Below, one piece after another: positions 9,345-20,754 of a DNA stretch of 64,000 bases (within the stretch, counting starts at the first letter, position 1; each line of letters opens with the position of its first letter). This DNA is from Rhizopus sp. PT2906 (Eukaryota; Mucoromycota; Mucoromycetes; Mucorales; Rhizopodaceae). The translations under genes were made by a program, and so were the position numbers. The stretch spans positions 62,001 through 126,000 of the forward strand of contig JAMYHX010000052.1 in assembly GCA_025529335.1 (NCBI GenBank), given 5' to 3'. The notes under the pieces are model-generated. The model was not told where the DNA came from. It saw only the letters and a list, made by a program, of their open reading frames with translations, and searched no databases.

Positions 9345-9820
9345 TTATCTTCTAATTTTATGTTCTGTGGCGGGCGCTTTACTGAGAGGCAGAGCTGGGG
9401 ATCGGAGGTGTTCCTCCTGATTTCTGCTGGAAGCTGTTTTTTGGTCTCCCAAAAAAAGATTGTTGATTCTTTTTACTTCGATAATTCTGTGATTTGTTTC
9501 GTTCATAACCTCGTCTTCGCTGTTGACCTCTTGGTGTTGTTCTTCGAAGAATCGCGTCTTCATATCTAGCTTGCTGAATTCTTTCGACAGTTTCGATATC
9601 GAAAGCCATGTCCTTATCTTTGTCGTTTTCATCTTCCAAGTATCTGACACTTGTGGGAAGGCGTAATGCTTTTGTAATATATCCAGGGCTTCTTCGTCCA
9701 TTTTCTTCCCATTGACACACCCGTAAGCTGAGAGGTGTCGGACTTTTTCTGATCATTTGAAATGAGGAAATGTCTACGCCAAAAACAGAAAATACTGTCA
9801 ATTGCCGGAGTTTTAATCAT
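9345..9820 (-). pseudogene. DIRS-like gag C-terminal fragment
   Basis: The minus-strand frame from 9801 reads TKALRLPTSVRYLEDENDKD, then MAFDIETVERIQQARYEDAI and a basic RGQQRRRGYERNKSQNYRS region, followed by a Gln/Ser/Pro-rich tail. The first part aligns with the fragment at 273-608. Upstream on the same strand (9881-10085) is a terminal-repeat copy, so this is the left end of an element with the gag N-terminus deleted. A basic tail suits a nucleic-acid-binding gag. Confidence 0.55.
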
Positions 9821-9880
9821 TTTTCGAAGTTTCGACAGTAAACTTCGACTACCGAGTTAAAAAGAAATGCAACATACTGA

Positions 9881-10085
9881 AAATAAAGCGTGGCTTGAAA
9901 AGCCTATTACTACATCCAAATTCGAATCGAAGTCAACTATGATTGAGATATGCCTCTCATTTGATTTTTATTTCAGCGCGAATTGGGATTTAGGAAAGCG
10001 TAATTTGATTTCTGAGTGGACACAAATTGACCAATTAAATTCACGCATATCGATGTTTACAAGTGCGCAAAAATATTTAAATCCG
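9881..10085 (-). repeat. DIRS terminal repeat copy (minus strand)
   Basis: Reverse-complement match to 5420-5600: both contain AATAAAGCGTGGC, an A/G-rich AAAGCCT block and TTTACAAGTGCGCAAA. It precedes gag sequence on its own strand. It ends about 45 bp before the sulfiredoxin start, so this relic forms that gene's upstream region. Confidence 0.55.
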
Positions 10086-10130
10086 TAAATCAATTCATCC
10101 GTTTGTTAAACACTTTTTATGCTAAAAAAT

Positions 10131-10540
10131 ATGTCAACTAAAGCAAAGACAGTGGTCGATAATTTTTCTATTCATGGAAACGCTATTAAAGATGTAAGTT
10201 ATTTGTTCATGATCAAGGCATTTAGGTTACTAAGATACAATAGGTATATGATGTACCAATGTCAGCTATCAATAGACCTATACCATCACAGTTAGATAGA
10301 GAAAAAGTAGAACATATGAAGACAGTGTTACAAACACCTGAACGAGAACAAGAACTCACTCCAATTGACGTTCATCATGTTGAATATAAGGGCCAGGATT
10401 ACTACTTTGCCTTTGGAGGCTGTCATCGATGGGCAGCAAGCAAAGAATTAGGCAAAGAAACAATCCGTGCAAAGCTTATTGACACTCCAGCAAGCGTTAT
10501 CAACACATACCTTGGATCATCTTCACCTTTTAAGGAATAA
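10131..10540 (+). CDS. SRX1: Sulfiredoxin
   Basis: Reduces cysteine sulfinic acid in 2-Cys peroxiredoxins using ATP, restoring peroxide defence. Exon 1 10131-10193, intron 10194-10243 (50 nt, with TTACTAAG branch-like site), exon 2 10244-10540; about 119 residues, matching the family. The signature FGGCHRWAASKELG holds the catalytic Cys, and IPxxQLDREKVEHMK and PIDVHHVEYKGQDYYFAFGG are family segments. An in-frame ATG four codons upstream (10119) could also be used. Convergent with the phospholipase gene, 40 bp between stops. Its promoter overlaps a decayed DIRS terminal repeat. Confidence 0.93.
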
Positions 10541-10580
10541 TAACTACATTATAAATAAACAATTTTTATTATTGTACAGA

Positions 10581-12065
10581 TTATGTCTGAAGTCTATCTT
10601 CGGCTGTTGGACAGTAGACTGGCATGTTTTCATCAAATTGACTAATAAGGACTTTATCTTGCTTTTTCGTAAATAATTGTCTCCATAGTAACCTTGATGC
10701 GAATTTATATGTCTTGATATTTGGATGAAATCCATCCAAGTTACTGTAGTCAATTTTTAGTTTGACATATTCTCATCGTTAGTATATTTCTATCTTACCT
10801 TATGGAATCCACAGGTACAGTCGCGCTATATGTATCCAGTGGCTGATAGACTACTGCCACATCCTTTTGTCGCTTAATACCAAGAAGATCTTCAATGATA
10901 GTTCCGGATAGCTCTCGGTTTAACCTTGCTACAACTTCCTTCAGTTGCTCATTGTACATATCAACCTGTTTTCCCATACGTTCAAGGCCCCCATTAGAAC
11001 AACATATACATTCATGATCGTGCACATTAATGTTTTTATCAGCAAATTGTTTTACGTATCCTGGATGCTTTGGTGGAATTTGTATAAGCTCATTAAAGTG
11101 TTGAACCGATACTATCACAATAGAGTAGAGCGATTAGAGTCATGGATATGACATTTAATATAACAATCTCTTACATATATTGATAAATGCTTTATCCACA
11201 TTACTGATTAGTGTCTTGAGATTATTGTAAACATTTCTTCCATAGTTAACCGGAGTCATTCCAGGTAAACAGTGTGCTGATATATCGTTACATCCAATGT
11301 AAAGATGTATCATCTTCCATTCGTGTGCCAATGGGGTATTAGGACCAATATATTTGAGCAAATATTGCACTTGGTCACTCAGTCCTGAGCTAGTTGAACC
11401 TGTCTGTGCTGCATTTAATTGATCGACGGGATAGCTTATAAATAGAGAAATAAGTTATTACAAAGCATAAAAGAATCAATGATATTTTACTTGTGATAAG
11501 GTTCGAAGCAAAAAAAAGTTTCTAATAAAAAGCATAAGCTCATTCAATCTTGTCTGTGTTTTCTTCTTCTTTTTACTTTTGCAATATCTTGCCTTGTTGG
11601 AACCAACAGAGGCACCCACCAAATCTTGATTATAATGCTTAATATAATTCGCAATGCTGCTACTGTCAGGATCCTAAAGAAAAAAGATAATTTATACATC
11701 AAATATAGAAAACATCTACTTGTCATACCCCTCCCATTATAAAGCCTTTGCCCCTAAACTCTACAAACTGCTCTGGGCTGACATACTCTGTTTTGACATT
11801 GATAGCTGCAAGGCCAGCCGTGATACTATAAGCATAAAGTAAATACATGTTGTCCAAAACCTTTTGTCTATAAATACCTGTCACCCATTGCAGCAATGAC
11901 TTTAATATCATCCGGTCTCAAGTCATGAACACTCTCTGGTGGTGGGCGTTGTGGCAGTGGTGGGCATTGTGAAATATCAGGAAAACTGAGTGCAGATACA
12001 AGAGCTACTAAACCGCCAAGGAGAAACAAGAGAAACATTGTAAGCTTCATGAGTGGCGAAAACAA
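10581..12065 (-). CDS. Secreted SGNH/GDSL phospholipase B-like enzyme
   Basis: Extracellular lipase/phospholipase of the PLB1-like SGNH family. Seven exons: 11878-12065, 11729-11825, 11577-11673, 11491-11521, 11175-11434, 10799-11111, 10581-10743; introns 52-63 nt. About 382 residues (376 if the ATG at 12047 is used; MKLTMFLLFLLGGLVALVSA is the signal peptide). Block I is MGDSITAGLA (nucleophile Ser, split by intron 1), block III is YIGCNDIS, and the Asp-His pair is in DGFHPN near the C-terminus. Other PLB1-type features are YPVDQLNAAQTGS and VSVQHFNEL-like LSVQHFNEL. All catalytic residues are present. Substrate range is not shown by sequence. Confidence 0.88.
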
Positions 12066-12334
12066 TGAAAATATTAGAATAAAAAAGAACTTTAGAACAA
12101 AAAGGAAGAAAAAAATATGGGTTTTTATTTATAAAAGACTATAGTCTCCTTAAACCAAACTTACAAAGAAGTTTTACAGGTTGCGGAACAATTTTTCTTT
12201 TTCATGAAAATCCTTTCAGGAGCTTCTTCGAGTGGCAAGCGTAGGTGAAGTTAAGGAGTAGGTAAAAAGGGGTTTCTGTGAAACAGTTTATTTTTCGGAT
12301 TGTAGTATAAATGTATCTGATGAATAACTATCAT

Positions 12335-14730
12335 TTATTTCTTTAACGCGTTTGGATTTTCACATTCAGTCAGAGGCTTTATATACTTTCCATGATAAGG
12401 CGGTATCCCAGTGCTTCTAGGAGCAGTAAGAAGTGTATCAAAGTAAGCTAGAAACGAGTAATTAGTATGTTAGAAAATTTAACCTTAAGTCAACACCCCC
12501 TTACTTTGGTAGATGTCTCCATCGTATTTAGCAATAGGGGCTTTCAAGACAAAGTCAGGGATACCAAAGCCATCTGTAAGACCTATTACTTGGTAGCGAA
12601 GTGATTTGCACATGTCTGTATATGTTTTTTCAATGCTTTTGATATGCTCAGGCGTAAAGTATCCTTCTTTAAAGCCTTGGTCACTATATGTGTACAGAAC
12701 ATGCATACCCCATAAAGCAGTCAACTTCTTCATAATCGCCAAGACACTAGGTTCAATACCTGGTGTGCCAACCGGCTGACCAAACTTTTCTGCACAGACA
12801 TTAAACATGAATGTAGCACAATGCATTTCGGCTACTCGTACACTATCCAGCAGTAACTGATCAGATGGCGTGCCTTGTTGACGAGCAGCGTGAATAGAGT
12901 AAAGCTATTTGAAAAGGTGAATGCTTTTGAATAAAAATATATACTAAGCACCTACACGCTTCACAAGAATAGTATGGAGTGCCTCTGTAAGCATAGTAAA
13001 GTCTTTGATACAGTCAGAGGCATCATTTGTTAGCCATATCTTATTCTCCAAGTATCGTTTAGCATCCTTGATGTAAATAGTCGAGCTCTTGAATTTAAGA
13101 TCAGGATACTCATCAAACTCAAGTTTTTGTTCAAGTCGATAGAGTAAATAACGAGTTGTTTGCTGCAAAAGAACAACGTTATCACCACCACCAGTTGTCA
13201 TTACGCCCCAATCTCCAATAATGTGGCCAATAGCATTATAAGCAGAGTAAGCGTGTCCTCCACAGCTTCTACGACAAGTTTCGAGAATTTCTGTGCTGTA
13301 CCATCCTGTAAGGCCCTTTAGACAAGCAGCCATGGCGTGCATATCACCCATATGGTTCAGATATACCATAGGATCCATCTTGCCACCGGCTGTCGATATG
13401 TCAAAGTGTTCGTTCAACACATCTGCTGTAGATCGAACCATATATATAAAGGCAATAGCAGGTATAATCTTGACATAATGAGATTGATAATCCATGATCT
13501 GTTGATTTTTAGCCCCTTGACGACGAACAACACCATAGCGTGTAGCGATAGTAAGTGCTTGGGATATCATTTGAGTTGTTACAGTAACAAGTGATAATCG
13601 TTCAGGTATCAATGTGGCATACATAACAGCAGGGTTGGGAGCTGGTTTATAGTTCCCTTGACGATCCAGTTGAACCCACTTGGCAAGCATGTCTATACGT
13701 GGAATACGTTTTTGACGGAATTGGATCCAGCCGTTGTCCACGCCGGCATGACCAACCTTTTCACCAATGTCACCTATCTGAACATTGGGCTCTAGCTCGC
13801 CTGTGTGCTTGTTTCGAAGTTGTACAACAAACCAATTCAGTCCAACATTTTTACCGTCAATGACCGTTTGAGCAATGACAACAGCATGAGTAGCTGTTTG
13901 AGCAGCCATACCTATCCACCATTTTGTACCAGTGATCGTAGGGGTATCAAGAATAAATTCGTCCGTGGCAAAATCGTACGTGGCAGTTGTTTCAATTTCA
14001 CGGAGCGCTGAGCTATGACCAAGTTCCGTCTATATAGTAAAAAATGAATAAGTAACAAAGTGGAAGATTAGAATAAGAGGCATACCATAGCAAAACAACC
14101 AAAAATCCTGTAGTTGCTAATATCGTCATTGTATCGATCCTGTTGTTCTTTGTTTCCAAGCATATTAATGACATTACGAAAGAGCATTTCATGCACGAAG
14201 AATCGCATAGAGAAGCTTTCTGAGTACATACTAGTAGCTCGTGCTATTTCATAAGCAAGGTCTTTATCTTTTGTATCTTTCACGACATGGATTACTCGAT
14301 ATATTTGCCCCATGGTACTATATCAGAAGGATTTAGTATTTTATATTCAAACGATGCATATACTTCTTACAATTCTCTCATCTCATCTCTAGATAGTTCC
14401 AAGAAATTACGTGGTGGTTGAACAACCAGTTCAGGATCATTCTTTATTATATCATAAGCTTTTTGCTATGTAAGTTGTTAGACAATGTTTATGCAAAGAA
14501 AAGCACAAAGTTTTTACCAAAAGCCTATATTTTTCATCACCACCAGCCCAAAATTTTGCCAGCTCCTCAATATTGAATTCAGCTGCAGCGCGTTCTTTGG
14601 CCATATCTTTAGGCGCCTGTCGAGACATTGACGACGGTGACAGGTTCAACTGACTCTTGAGTTGATTTAGTCTCTCCAAAGCAAGCTTAGCACGAGGATT
14701 CTTTGATTCAGAAAGAGGTATAACCGTCAT
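12335..14730 (-). CDS. POX: Peroxisomal acyl-CoA oxidase
   Basis: FAD-dependent first step of peroxisomal fatty-acid beta-oxidation, making H2O2. Six exons: 14518-14730, 14371-14465, 14086-14317, 12956-14029, 12505-12904, 12335-12447; about 708 residues, normal for the family. N-terminal segment NPRAKLALERLNQLKSQL, FAD/acyl-CoA-dehydrogenase-like middle (TITGTKWWIGMAAQTATHAVV, LRNKHTGELEPNVQIGDIGEK) and C-terminal ACOX domain (CGGHAYSAYNAIG, GGGDNVVLLQQT, catalytic Glu region). The protein ends ALKK with no SKL-type PTS1, as also seen in some fungal oxidases. Introns are 48-68 nt. Upstream is repeat-rich DNA. Confidence 0.93.
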
Positions 14731-15030
14731 AGATGTTTATAAAAGCGAAGGAAAGCTGTAAAGAAGAGAAAAAACCGGCCTGATTTAATAAGGAGTCGCC
14801 AACCCATTTTCAGAAAATTAAAGCTGAGTCAAAGTAAAATTTCCCCCACCTACTTTAAAGTTTTCACGTGATGTGCTTGTTCTATGTACTTCCTTGGGAA
14901 AACTTCAAGTCGTCATATAGGCAAAAGTATAAAACGAAAAAAATATGGAGATATTTACCAAGCTTAAAATCTGATTTTGATGACATTCAAGCGAAAAACC
15001 TGTAAGTGATTGTTTCTATATGAAAAATGT
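14731..15030. other. Promoter side of acyl-CoA oxidase
   Basis: About 300 bp of AT-rich sequence without a recognisable gene, ending at the DIRS-like terminal repeat. Confidence 0.45.
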
Positions 15031-15039
15031 TAGAAAATC

Positions 15040-15310
15040 CGTCGATATCAATGCGTGCGTTTATTCCCTCATTCATGCTCAATTGGCAAGTCCAGTCTCT
15101 TTCATGCCGCCTTATAATCTATGAAATGCAATTAATTTCTTGTAGATACTAATTGGATGAGTCTAAGCCTTCCGCAAACGAGGAGTATATCCAATATACA
15201 CTATAGCAATGTTACCTCCAATCCGACCTAGGATGTGCTTATACGCTTTCTAGCCGCGCTTTATTCTCAAACAATAAAAAAATTCTTGTAATCTATACTC
15301 TTTACATCTT
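15040..15310 (-). repeat. DIRS terminal repeat (right end)
   Basis: Lies beyond the C-terminus of a DIRS tyrosine recombinase. Read on the plus strand it ends CGCGCTTTATTCTCAAACAA then an A run and CTTTACATCTTTC, resembling 5600-5650 next to gag. The two ends therefore face each other in inverted orientation, as expected for split DIRS inverted terminal repeats, although they belong to different element copies. Confidence 0.5.
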
Positions 15311-15336
15311 TCTATGCATGTGTCTTGGATGAGGAA

Positions 15337-15723
15337 TCAATGGTAGCTTGAACGAGATCTAGAAAAACTTTCGATACCAGGACTGAATACCATATCCTCT
15401 GTCGTCTTTTTGGCAACATTGCTATTGTGGGTCGTATCTACCACAATTGCCGTTGCTTCCAACCCGACTTCAGATGTGGTTATCTTCTTGGTAATATTTC
15501 CGAAGACCGTATCCGCAATTGTTGCGCCCCTGATGTGTTGATTTCCTGGCTTGTAATAGTAGTCTTCAAAGATTGAGCTGTTTAAACTCCAGTTAGCATG
15601 CAATTTGATGCTATCAATAGGGACACCAGTCATAACCACTTTGGTGCTTGATGCGGAACGGAAAGAATGTGCATGAATCGTGTTGTGTCGATTCCTGTCG
15701 TCTTCATAATTCCTTCCAACCAT
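15337..15723 (-). pseudogene. DIRS tyrosine recombinase C-terminal fragment
   Basis: 128-codon ORF with HSFRSASSTKVVMTG (the catalytic H-x-x-R-type box), IKLHANWSLNSS and EDYYYKP (the catalytic Tyr), the end of a DIRS-type tyrosine recombinase. The remaining tail TTSEVGLEATAIVVDTTHNS is as recalled from Mucorales DIRS elements. The N-terminal recombinase half is absent, and gag and RT are absent nearby. This is the strongest evidence that the retroelement debris in this window is DIRS. Confidence 0.75.
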
Positions 15724-15810
15724 ACGCTAACCGTTTTGGGCCAAATTGATCTCGCTCCGTAGATTACAAGAATTTTTTTTTTTTTTATTATTTTTCAGAG
15801 AATAAACTGT

Positions 15811-16180
15811 GGTGAACATTATGCGCACGAGAAAACCCACGAGAGGGTTAATGCTACGAGCGCTTCCTTGGGGCGCTACCTATGTTGTCACTATACAACT
15901 TCACATTACCAAAGCCTCTGCCTAATCTAAGGCTTGTCCAGTTCACTCCTTGATATAAAATACGATGTCATCATAATTACACGTGTTCTTGTATCTTTGT
16001 TGATCAAACTGACAACATAAAACTAGAATAAATAAAGAAATAACATTTATTTTTTATCTCTTTCTTCCTGAAAAGAAACAAACACATTGAAATGCTTTGT
16101 TGGATTACATCATAGGTAATGAGTAGAGGTAGCGTCTGTAGTATTAGTCTAATTTCTGGTGCATGTAGTGTTGGCCATTA
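15811..16180 (+). mobile_element. Inverted-repeat small element, copy E
   Basis: Left end GTGAACATTATGCGCACGAG, then GGTTAATGCTACGAGCGCTT; right end TATTAGTCTAATTTCTGGTG then CATGTAGTGTT, an imperfect inverse. About 370 bp and collinear with element C. An ATG at 16123 opens MSRGSVCSISLISGACSVGH before a stop just past the right end. No transposase inside. Confidence 0.7.
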
Positions 16181-16189
16181 CTGAAAGGC

Positions 16190-16744
16190 TATTCTATGAC
16201 TCACACCTACGACTTGAATGGTAAGATCCCGTTCTATATACTAATTTAGACAGCAAACTCAATATTTTTTTAGGGGTGACTATGCAGGGTACTATCTCTG
16301 ATGCTTCTTTCAAAGTTGATTTAAGGGTCCTAAATGACAAATTAAAGCAACGATACAACACGGAATATGATAGAACAATAATGGAGGCAGCCGAGAACGG
16401 CCCTGGTAATACCAAGTTTATTTCTAATAGATGTAAACTTTCTATCAAAAACAAAGTGGTCATTGATAAATATTTAATGGATGGAGTGAATATAATTTCT
16501 ATTGATCCGTTGCAAATCTCTTGAAGAACGTGGCCCTTATATCACAACGCAATTACATAATCATAGTGTCAGTAAATCACTTAAAGATCTTATGAAGTAC
16601 ATGGATTTGGCAATAGAACTCCTATGTTTCCGGGACAATTGTATTGCAACGAGTAGTACCTATGACAATCATTTAATTAATCAAGACAAGAAAAGGTCGG
16701 GTAAACAGTCGGTAGATGATCTATGTGATGTTTGTTGTAGTTGA
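16190..16744 (+). pseudogene. KVDLR-family ORF (copy E)
   Basis: Immediately downstream of element E. A plausible intron (about 16221-16273, GTAAGA...TTTTTTTAG) precedes the frame 16276-16524, which reads SFKVDLRVLNDKLKQRYNTE, then IMEAAENGPG and KLSIKNKVVIDKYL. A second frame, 16502-16744, continues the coding appearance (SLEERGPYITTQLHNH), which suggests a frameshift. The leader encoded within element E stops before this body, so the copy is broken. Same family as copies A and C. Confidence 0.45.
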
Positions 16745-18631
16745 GTAGCGGTTGTTGTATTTGTGAATAGACAGAAAGCACAATGAGACTCTTTACATCT
16801 CGTTTATTTAAAAGAATAAAGATAATGGTATTAAAATTGATAGTTACACTTGTTATATAAAATTGTAATTGTTATTGTGATTGGTCAGTTTATGTTACTG
16901 AGTTTTTGTTATTGATATGTAGACACTGCTTATTGACCCTTATTCAACGTAGAATACAACAGTCTACAAGTTGATGAGTTGGCTTCAAAACAAGAAACTA
17001 TTTGAGGTACTTGGAACCCTTCTTGCAGCACCAAAATTCCTCCCCTCCCCACAATACCAAAGAATCTTTGGAGAGTAAAAGGTTCATCACAATAATCATT
17101 TCATCAAGCCTTTTCATATCATGATCTCGTTTGGTTTTTTTTTTTTTTTTCTTTTTTAAAATATTTCTCTACCAAACTTTTATGCCAGCACAATTCAACA
17201 TTTATGAATAAAGTTTGCTTTACATGATAATTAATGGTTTACTACGTACAATCCACATCAAAGAAAAATCCCTATATACACACTTGATCAAAGACGCTGT
17301 TTTACTAGTCCTTGTCTAGGAGCTGAAATCGGGCTCTTTTAGCTACAGTTTACCTTTGTTCTTCAGAAATCAATGTAGTATTGCTTTGGGTATATTGTGT
17401 CCCTCCCTATATATGAATTAATCATGTTATTGGCTACTTCAGAGTAACCAACTGATTCCCGATTATGCGTTTTTCCTATACGCTTCATTGAGGTTACTCG
17501 ATTGAGCACTATTTCCGTGCTTTCCTTTTTTTTTTTTGAAAAAATAAACAAGTATTACTAATGTCCCCTTTCAAGCTGTAAATCATATTGTTGCATATAT
17601 TTTTAGTGCCTTTGCACTCATAACCTTTCAGAGACCGGTCTGAGCAATCTGTTCTTATATTTATAATCGTAAAATTGTAGTCACGCTTAGGTTTCGCTTC
17701 TCTTGTATTAACATTTGCGTTCTTTAGCCTTGTTATTTGCACATTTTGTAAGCATCATAAAATAATTAATGGCGCAGTTTAAAACGTAAAATGTGTCAAA
17801 ACCAAAGGGAGCCAAAGGGACCAAAAAACCGCGGATGATTTCCATGTAAATACAACTTGCTATTTTTGTAATCCTGTGATTTCAAAAAATGGCGGGAAAA
17901 CGCAGTGTTTTATGGAAATCCAGTCGAATCAAATTTATTGAAAACAGGTTATCCTTCACAAAGACATGGTAGTATAATTAGGCTACTGAAGCAAGGCAGT
18001 AATATAAATAAACCAAGATGGATCAAGTGTGAGCAAAAGCTTATGCTTTGTTGCATAATGAAGGGTTGATTATCAGAGTAGTAAACTCTGCCATCATTCT
18101 CTTGCGGAACGTCATATCACAATAGATAACGTTTGGGAACTTGAGTCACATGCACATCCTCTTCCCCATCTTACGTAAATCAACCATTTAATAAAAAGTT
18201 ACCAGCGGAGAATTGGAAAATATGGGGAAACTGTCCCAACGAATTAAAGTCGTGATACGTTTAAATTCAAAATGAGATGTATAACTTTATATTTGTAGAC
18301 AAAAGATGATTGAAAAAGAAGTGGGGGAAATAAAAGTAAGAATATAGCAGTTGATCATGCTTGTGATCAAGGTCATGACTTTGGTAGATACAAGCAAAAG
18401 CTGTAAGCTATCTAAGTATAGCCCTCGTACAAATGGAGAGTATTTCTTTACGATAAAACTAAATAAATTAAAGTTGTAGATCAAAAAAGATCCAGTGCCT
18501 TAACACTCAGCCATTACACAAAGCCTTTTTTCAAACATTCAGTACCTTGGGCGCATCACTGGTAACTTTAGTAAACTAGATCTTGTATAAAAAGGAGTGG
18601 ATCCTTTGCTTCTCTTTCCACTTTAAAAACC
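16745..18631. other. Long intergenic region
   Basis: About 1.9 kb between the repeat island and the transporter gene. A poly-T tract lies at 17137-17151 and another at 17523-17537. ORFs at 17363-17742 and 18287-18484 have no recognisable features. The last ~100 bp is the transporter promoter. Confidence 0.55.
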
Positions 18632-20298
18632 ATGATCAAGAAATTTTTAAACAAGAACAATGATAGTTCTACAAGTGACACAGAGGCAAATACCATAAAG
18701 AGACAAAGCTATCTCTTACCTGGAGTGCTCGTTACTACTCTATTTTTCTTGTGGGGCTTCAGTTATGGCTTACTAGATACGCTTAATAAACACTTTAGAA
18801 ATGTTTTAGATATATGTAAGTCAATTGATATTATTAAAATATAAACCGTAACTTATCTTTTTTCACAGCAACTACTCAAAGCACCTATATGCAAGTGGCT
18901 TACTTTGGAGCATACTTTGTCATGAGTATTCCGTAAGTAACTACAGTTTTACCATTCAACATTTCTTATAACCTATGATATATATAGAGCGAGTTTGATC
19001 TCTAAGCGATTTGGGTATAAAAGGGCTATGATATTTGGTTTGTTACTGTACGTCATTGGCGCTCTCTGCTTTTATCCTTCAGCAATCTATCTTAGCTTCG
19101 GTGGTTTTGTCGGCTCTCTTTTTGTCATTGCTTCGGGCCTCTCTACACTCGAGACATGTAAGAAATCACAAAATGTTAAAGAGATGAATTTTAATTCGGT
19201 AAAATACAGGTGCAAATACATATATCGCTATTATCGGCTCAAGAGAACGTGCTTCATTCAGAATCAATGCTGCGCAGGCATTCAACGGGCTTGCAAGTAC
19301 CATTGCTCCTATAGTAGCTTCTTATGCCTTTTTTGGAGGAACTGAAGACTCTGGGTCTAAAAACTTGGATTCTGTCAAATGGACATATATTGGAGTCGCT
19401 TGTGGTAAGATTGTATACATGAGAATATCCCATACTCAAATCTCACATGCTTACTCTATAGGTGTATTTGCTATCGCAGTCTTGTTTTGCTTTGTAAATA
19501 TTCCTGAAGTGGACGAAGAGGCACTCATGGCACAAGACTCTGAAGCATCAGGCGAGATTATCCGTCGGGCTTCCATTTATTCCCCACATTTACTTCTTGG
19601 GGCCCTCGCACAATTTATGTATGTGGGTGCACAAGTATCAGTGGCCTCCATGTTTATGTTCTATACAAGTGAAGTGGGACATATGCCAGATTCGAGAGGA
19701 TCAATCATATTATCCGTGGGTATGGCCTGCTTTACTGTTGGACGCTTTTTGTCTGCTCTTCTCTTGAAGAAATTCCGTCCAGATCATCTCATGGCCATCT
19801 TTGCTACCGGCGCTATTATTGCAGATGTGTTTGTTATCGCAATGAAAACCCCTGCGACATCCTATGCTCTCTTGGTAGTCATATTCTTTGAAAGTATCAT
19901 GTTCCCTACAATCTTTGCTTTGGGTACAAAGGACCTGGGAAGAAACCATAAACGCGGTTCCGCATTAAGTAAGTTTTCTTGAAACTTCTCCACGCTTTGT
20001 CCTACTCTAGAACTTTATCTTAACTTTATTTCCTTATTTAGTTATCATGGGTGTATCTGGAGGTGCCGTGCTCCCACCTATCCAAGCAGTTGTGCATGAT
20101 CATACCAATGTCAATATATCATACGTTATTCCTCTCATTGCCTTCTGCTTTGTATTGTTTTACAGTCTCGTTGGATGCAAGTGGATCAAGTATACAGATG
20201 ATATTCCAGCAGGTGTTGATCAAAAGGATGTACTTAGCATTGAAGATGAAAAGCCAGCAGTTATCCAAACCGAACATAAGCAGACAGTGGCTCTCTAA
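18632..20298 (+). CDS. MFS transporter, FucP/sugar:H+ symporter-like
   Basis: Plasma-membrane major facilitator, closest in style to the L-fucose permease (FucP/FHS) group. Six exons: 18632-18815, 18869-18932, 18988-19157, 19210-19404, 19462-19968, 20042-20298; about 458 residues. Hydrophobic segments begin at LLPGVLVTTLFFLWGFSYGL, followed by the FucP-like TTQSTYMQVAYFGAYFVMSI, a loop SKRFGYKRAM (A-motif-like), and GLSTLETCANTYIAIIG. The second half holds SPHLLLGALAQFMYVGAQVS. The C-terminus is hydrophilic. Sugar specificity is not readable from sequence. It is followed in the same direction by the lactate permease 457 bp downstream, suggesting neighbouring carbon-uptake genes without a shared transcript. 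Confidence 0.85.
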
Positions 20299-20754
20299 TC
20301 ATTTTATCGAATAACTCTAGTAATAGCTCTATGAATAGAGTTAATAGTAATACAAATAATAATAATAATAGTCATAATAAAAAACATCTGTCATTTTAAG
20401 TATACATGGGAAATCTGAAAATCTCGGGTGTCAGAGTTGTAGACGCATAAGCAAGTTGTGTGTGCAACCGCTATAAAAGTTATTCCGAATTTATTCTACT
20501 ACTTTATGCATAAGATATGCGTTTGGTAAACAAAAAAGCCATCGTATATTTTGTGTAAATGGGACTTGTAGCTTAACATCGTTTCTTTTTTCTTATTCTT
20601 ATTAGTTATTTACTCTCCATATTATCTTCCAGATTGTCATAATCAATCTTTCTCACACAACCCAAGAAGGTTCATATGACTCCTTTTTCAACTCATAATT
20701 TTTTAGGGATATAAATTCTGCTTAATTGTCTTTTTTGTTTGTATCTCTTTCTTT
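20299..20754. promoter_or_regulatory. Intergenic region upstream of lactate permease
   Basis: Contains an (AAT)n microsatellite near 20353-20371 and a T-rich stretch just before the next ATG. No gene seen. Confidence 0.4.
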
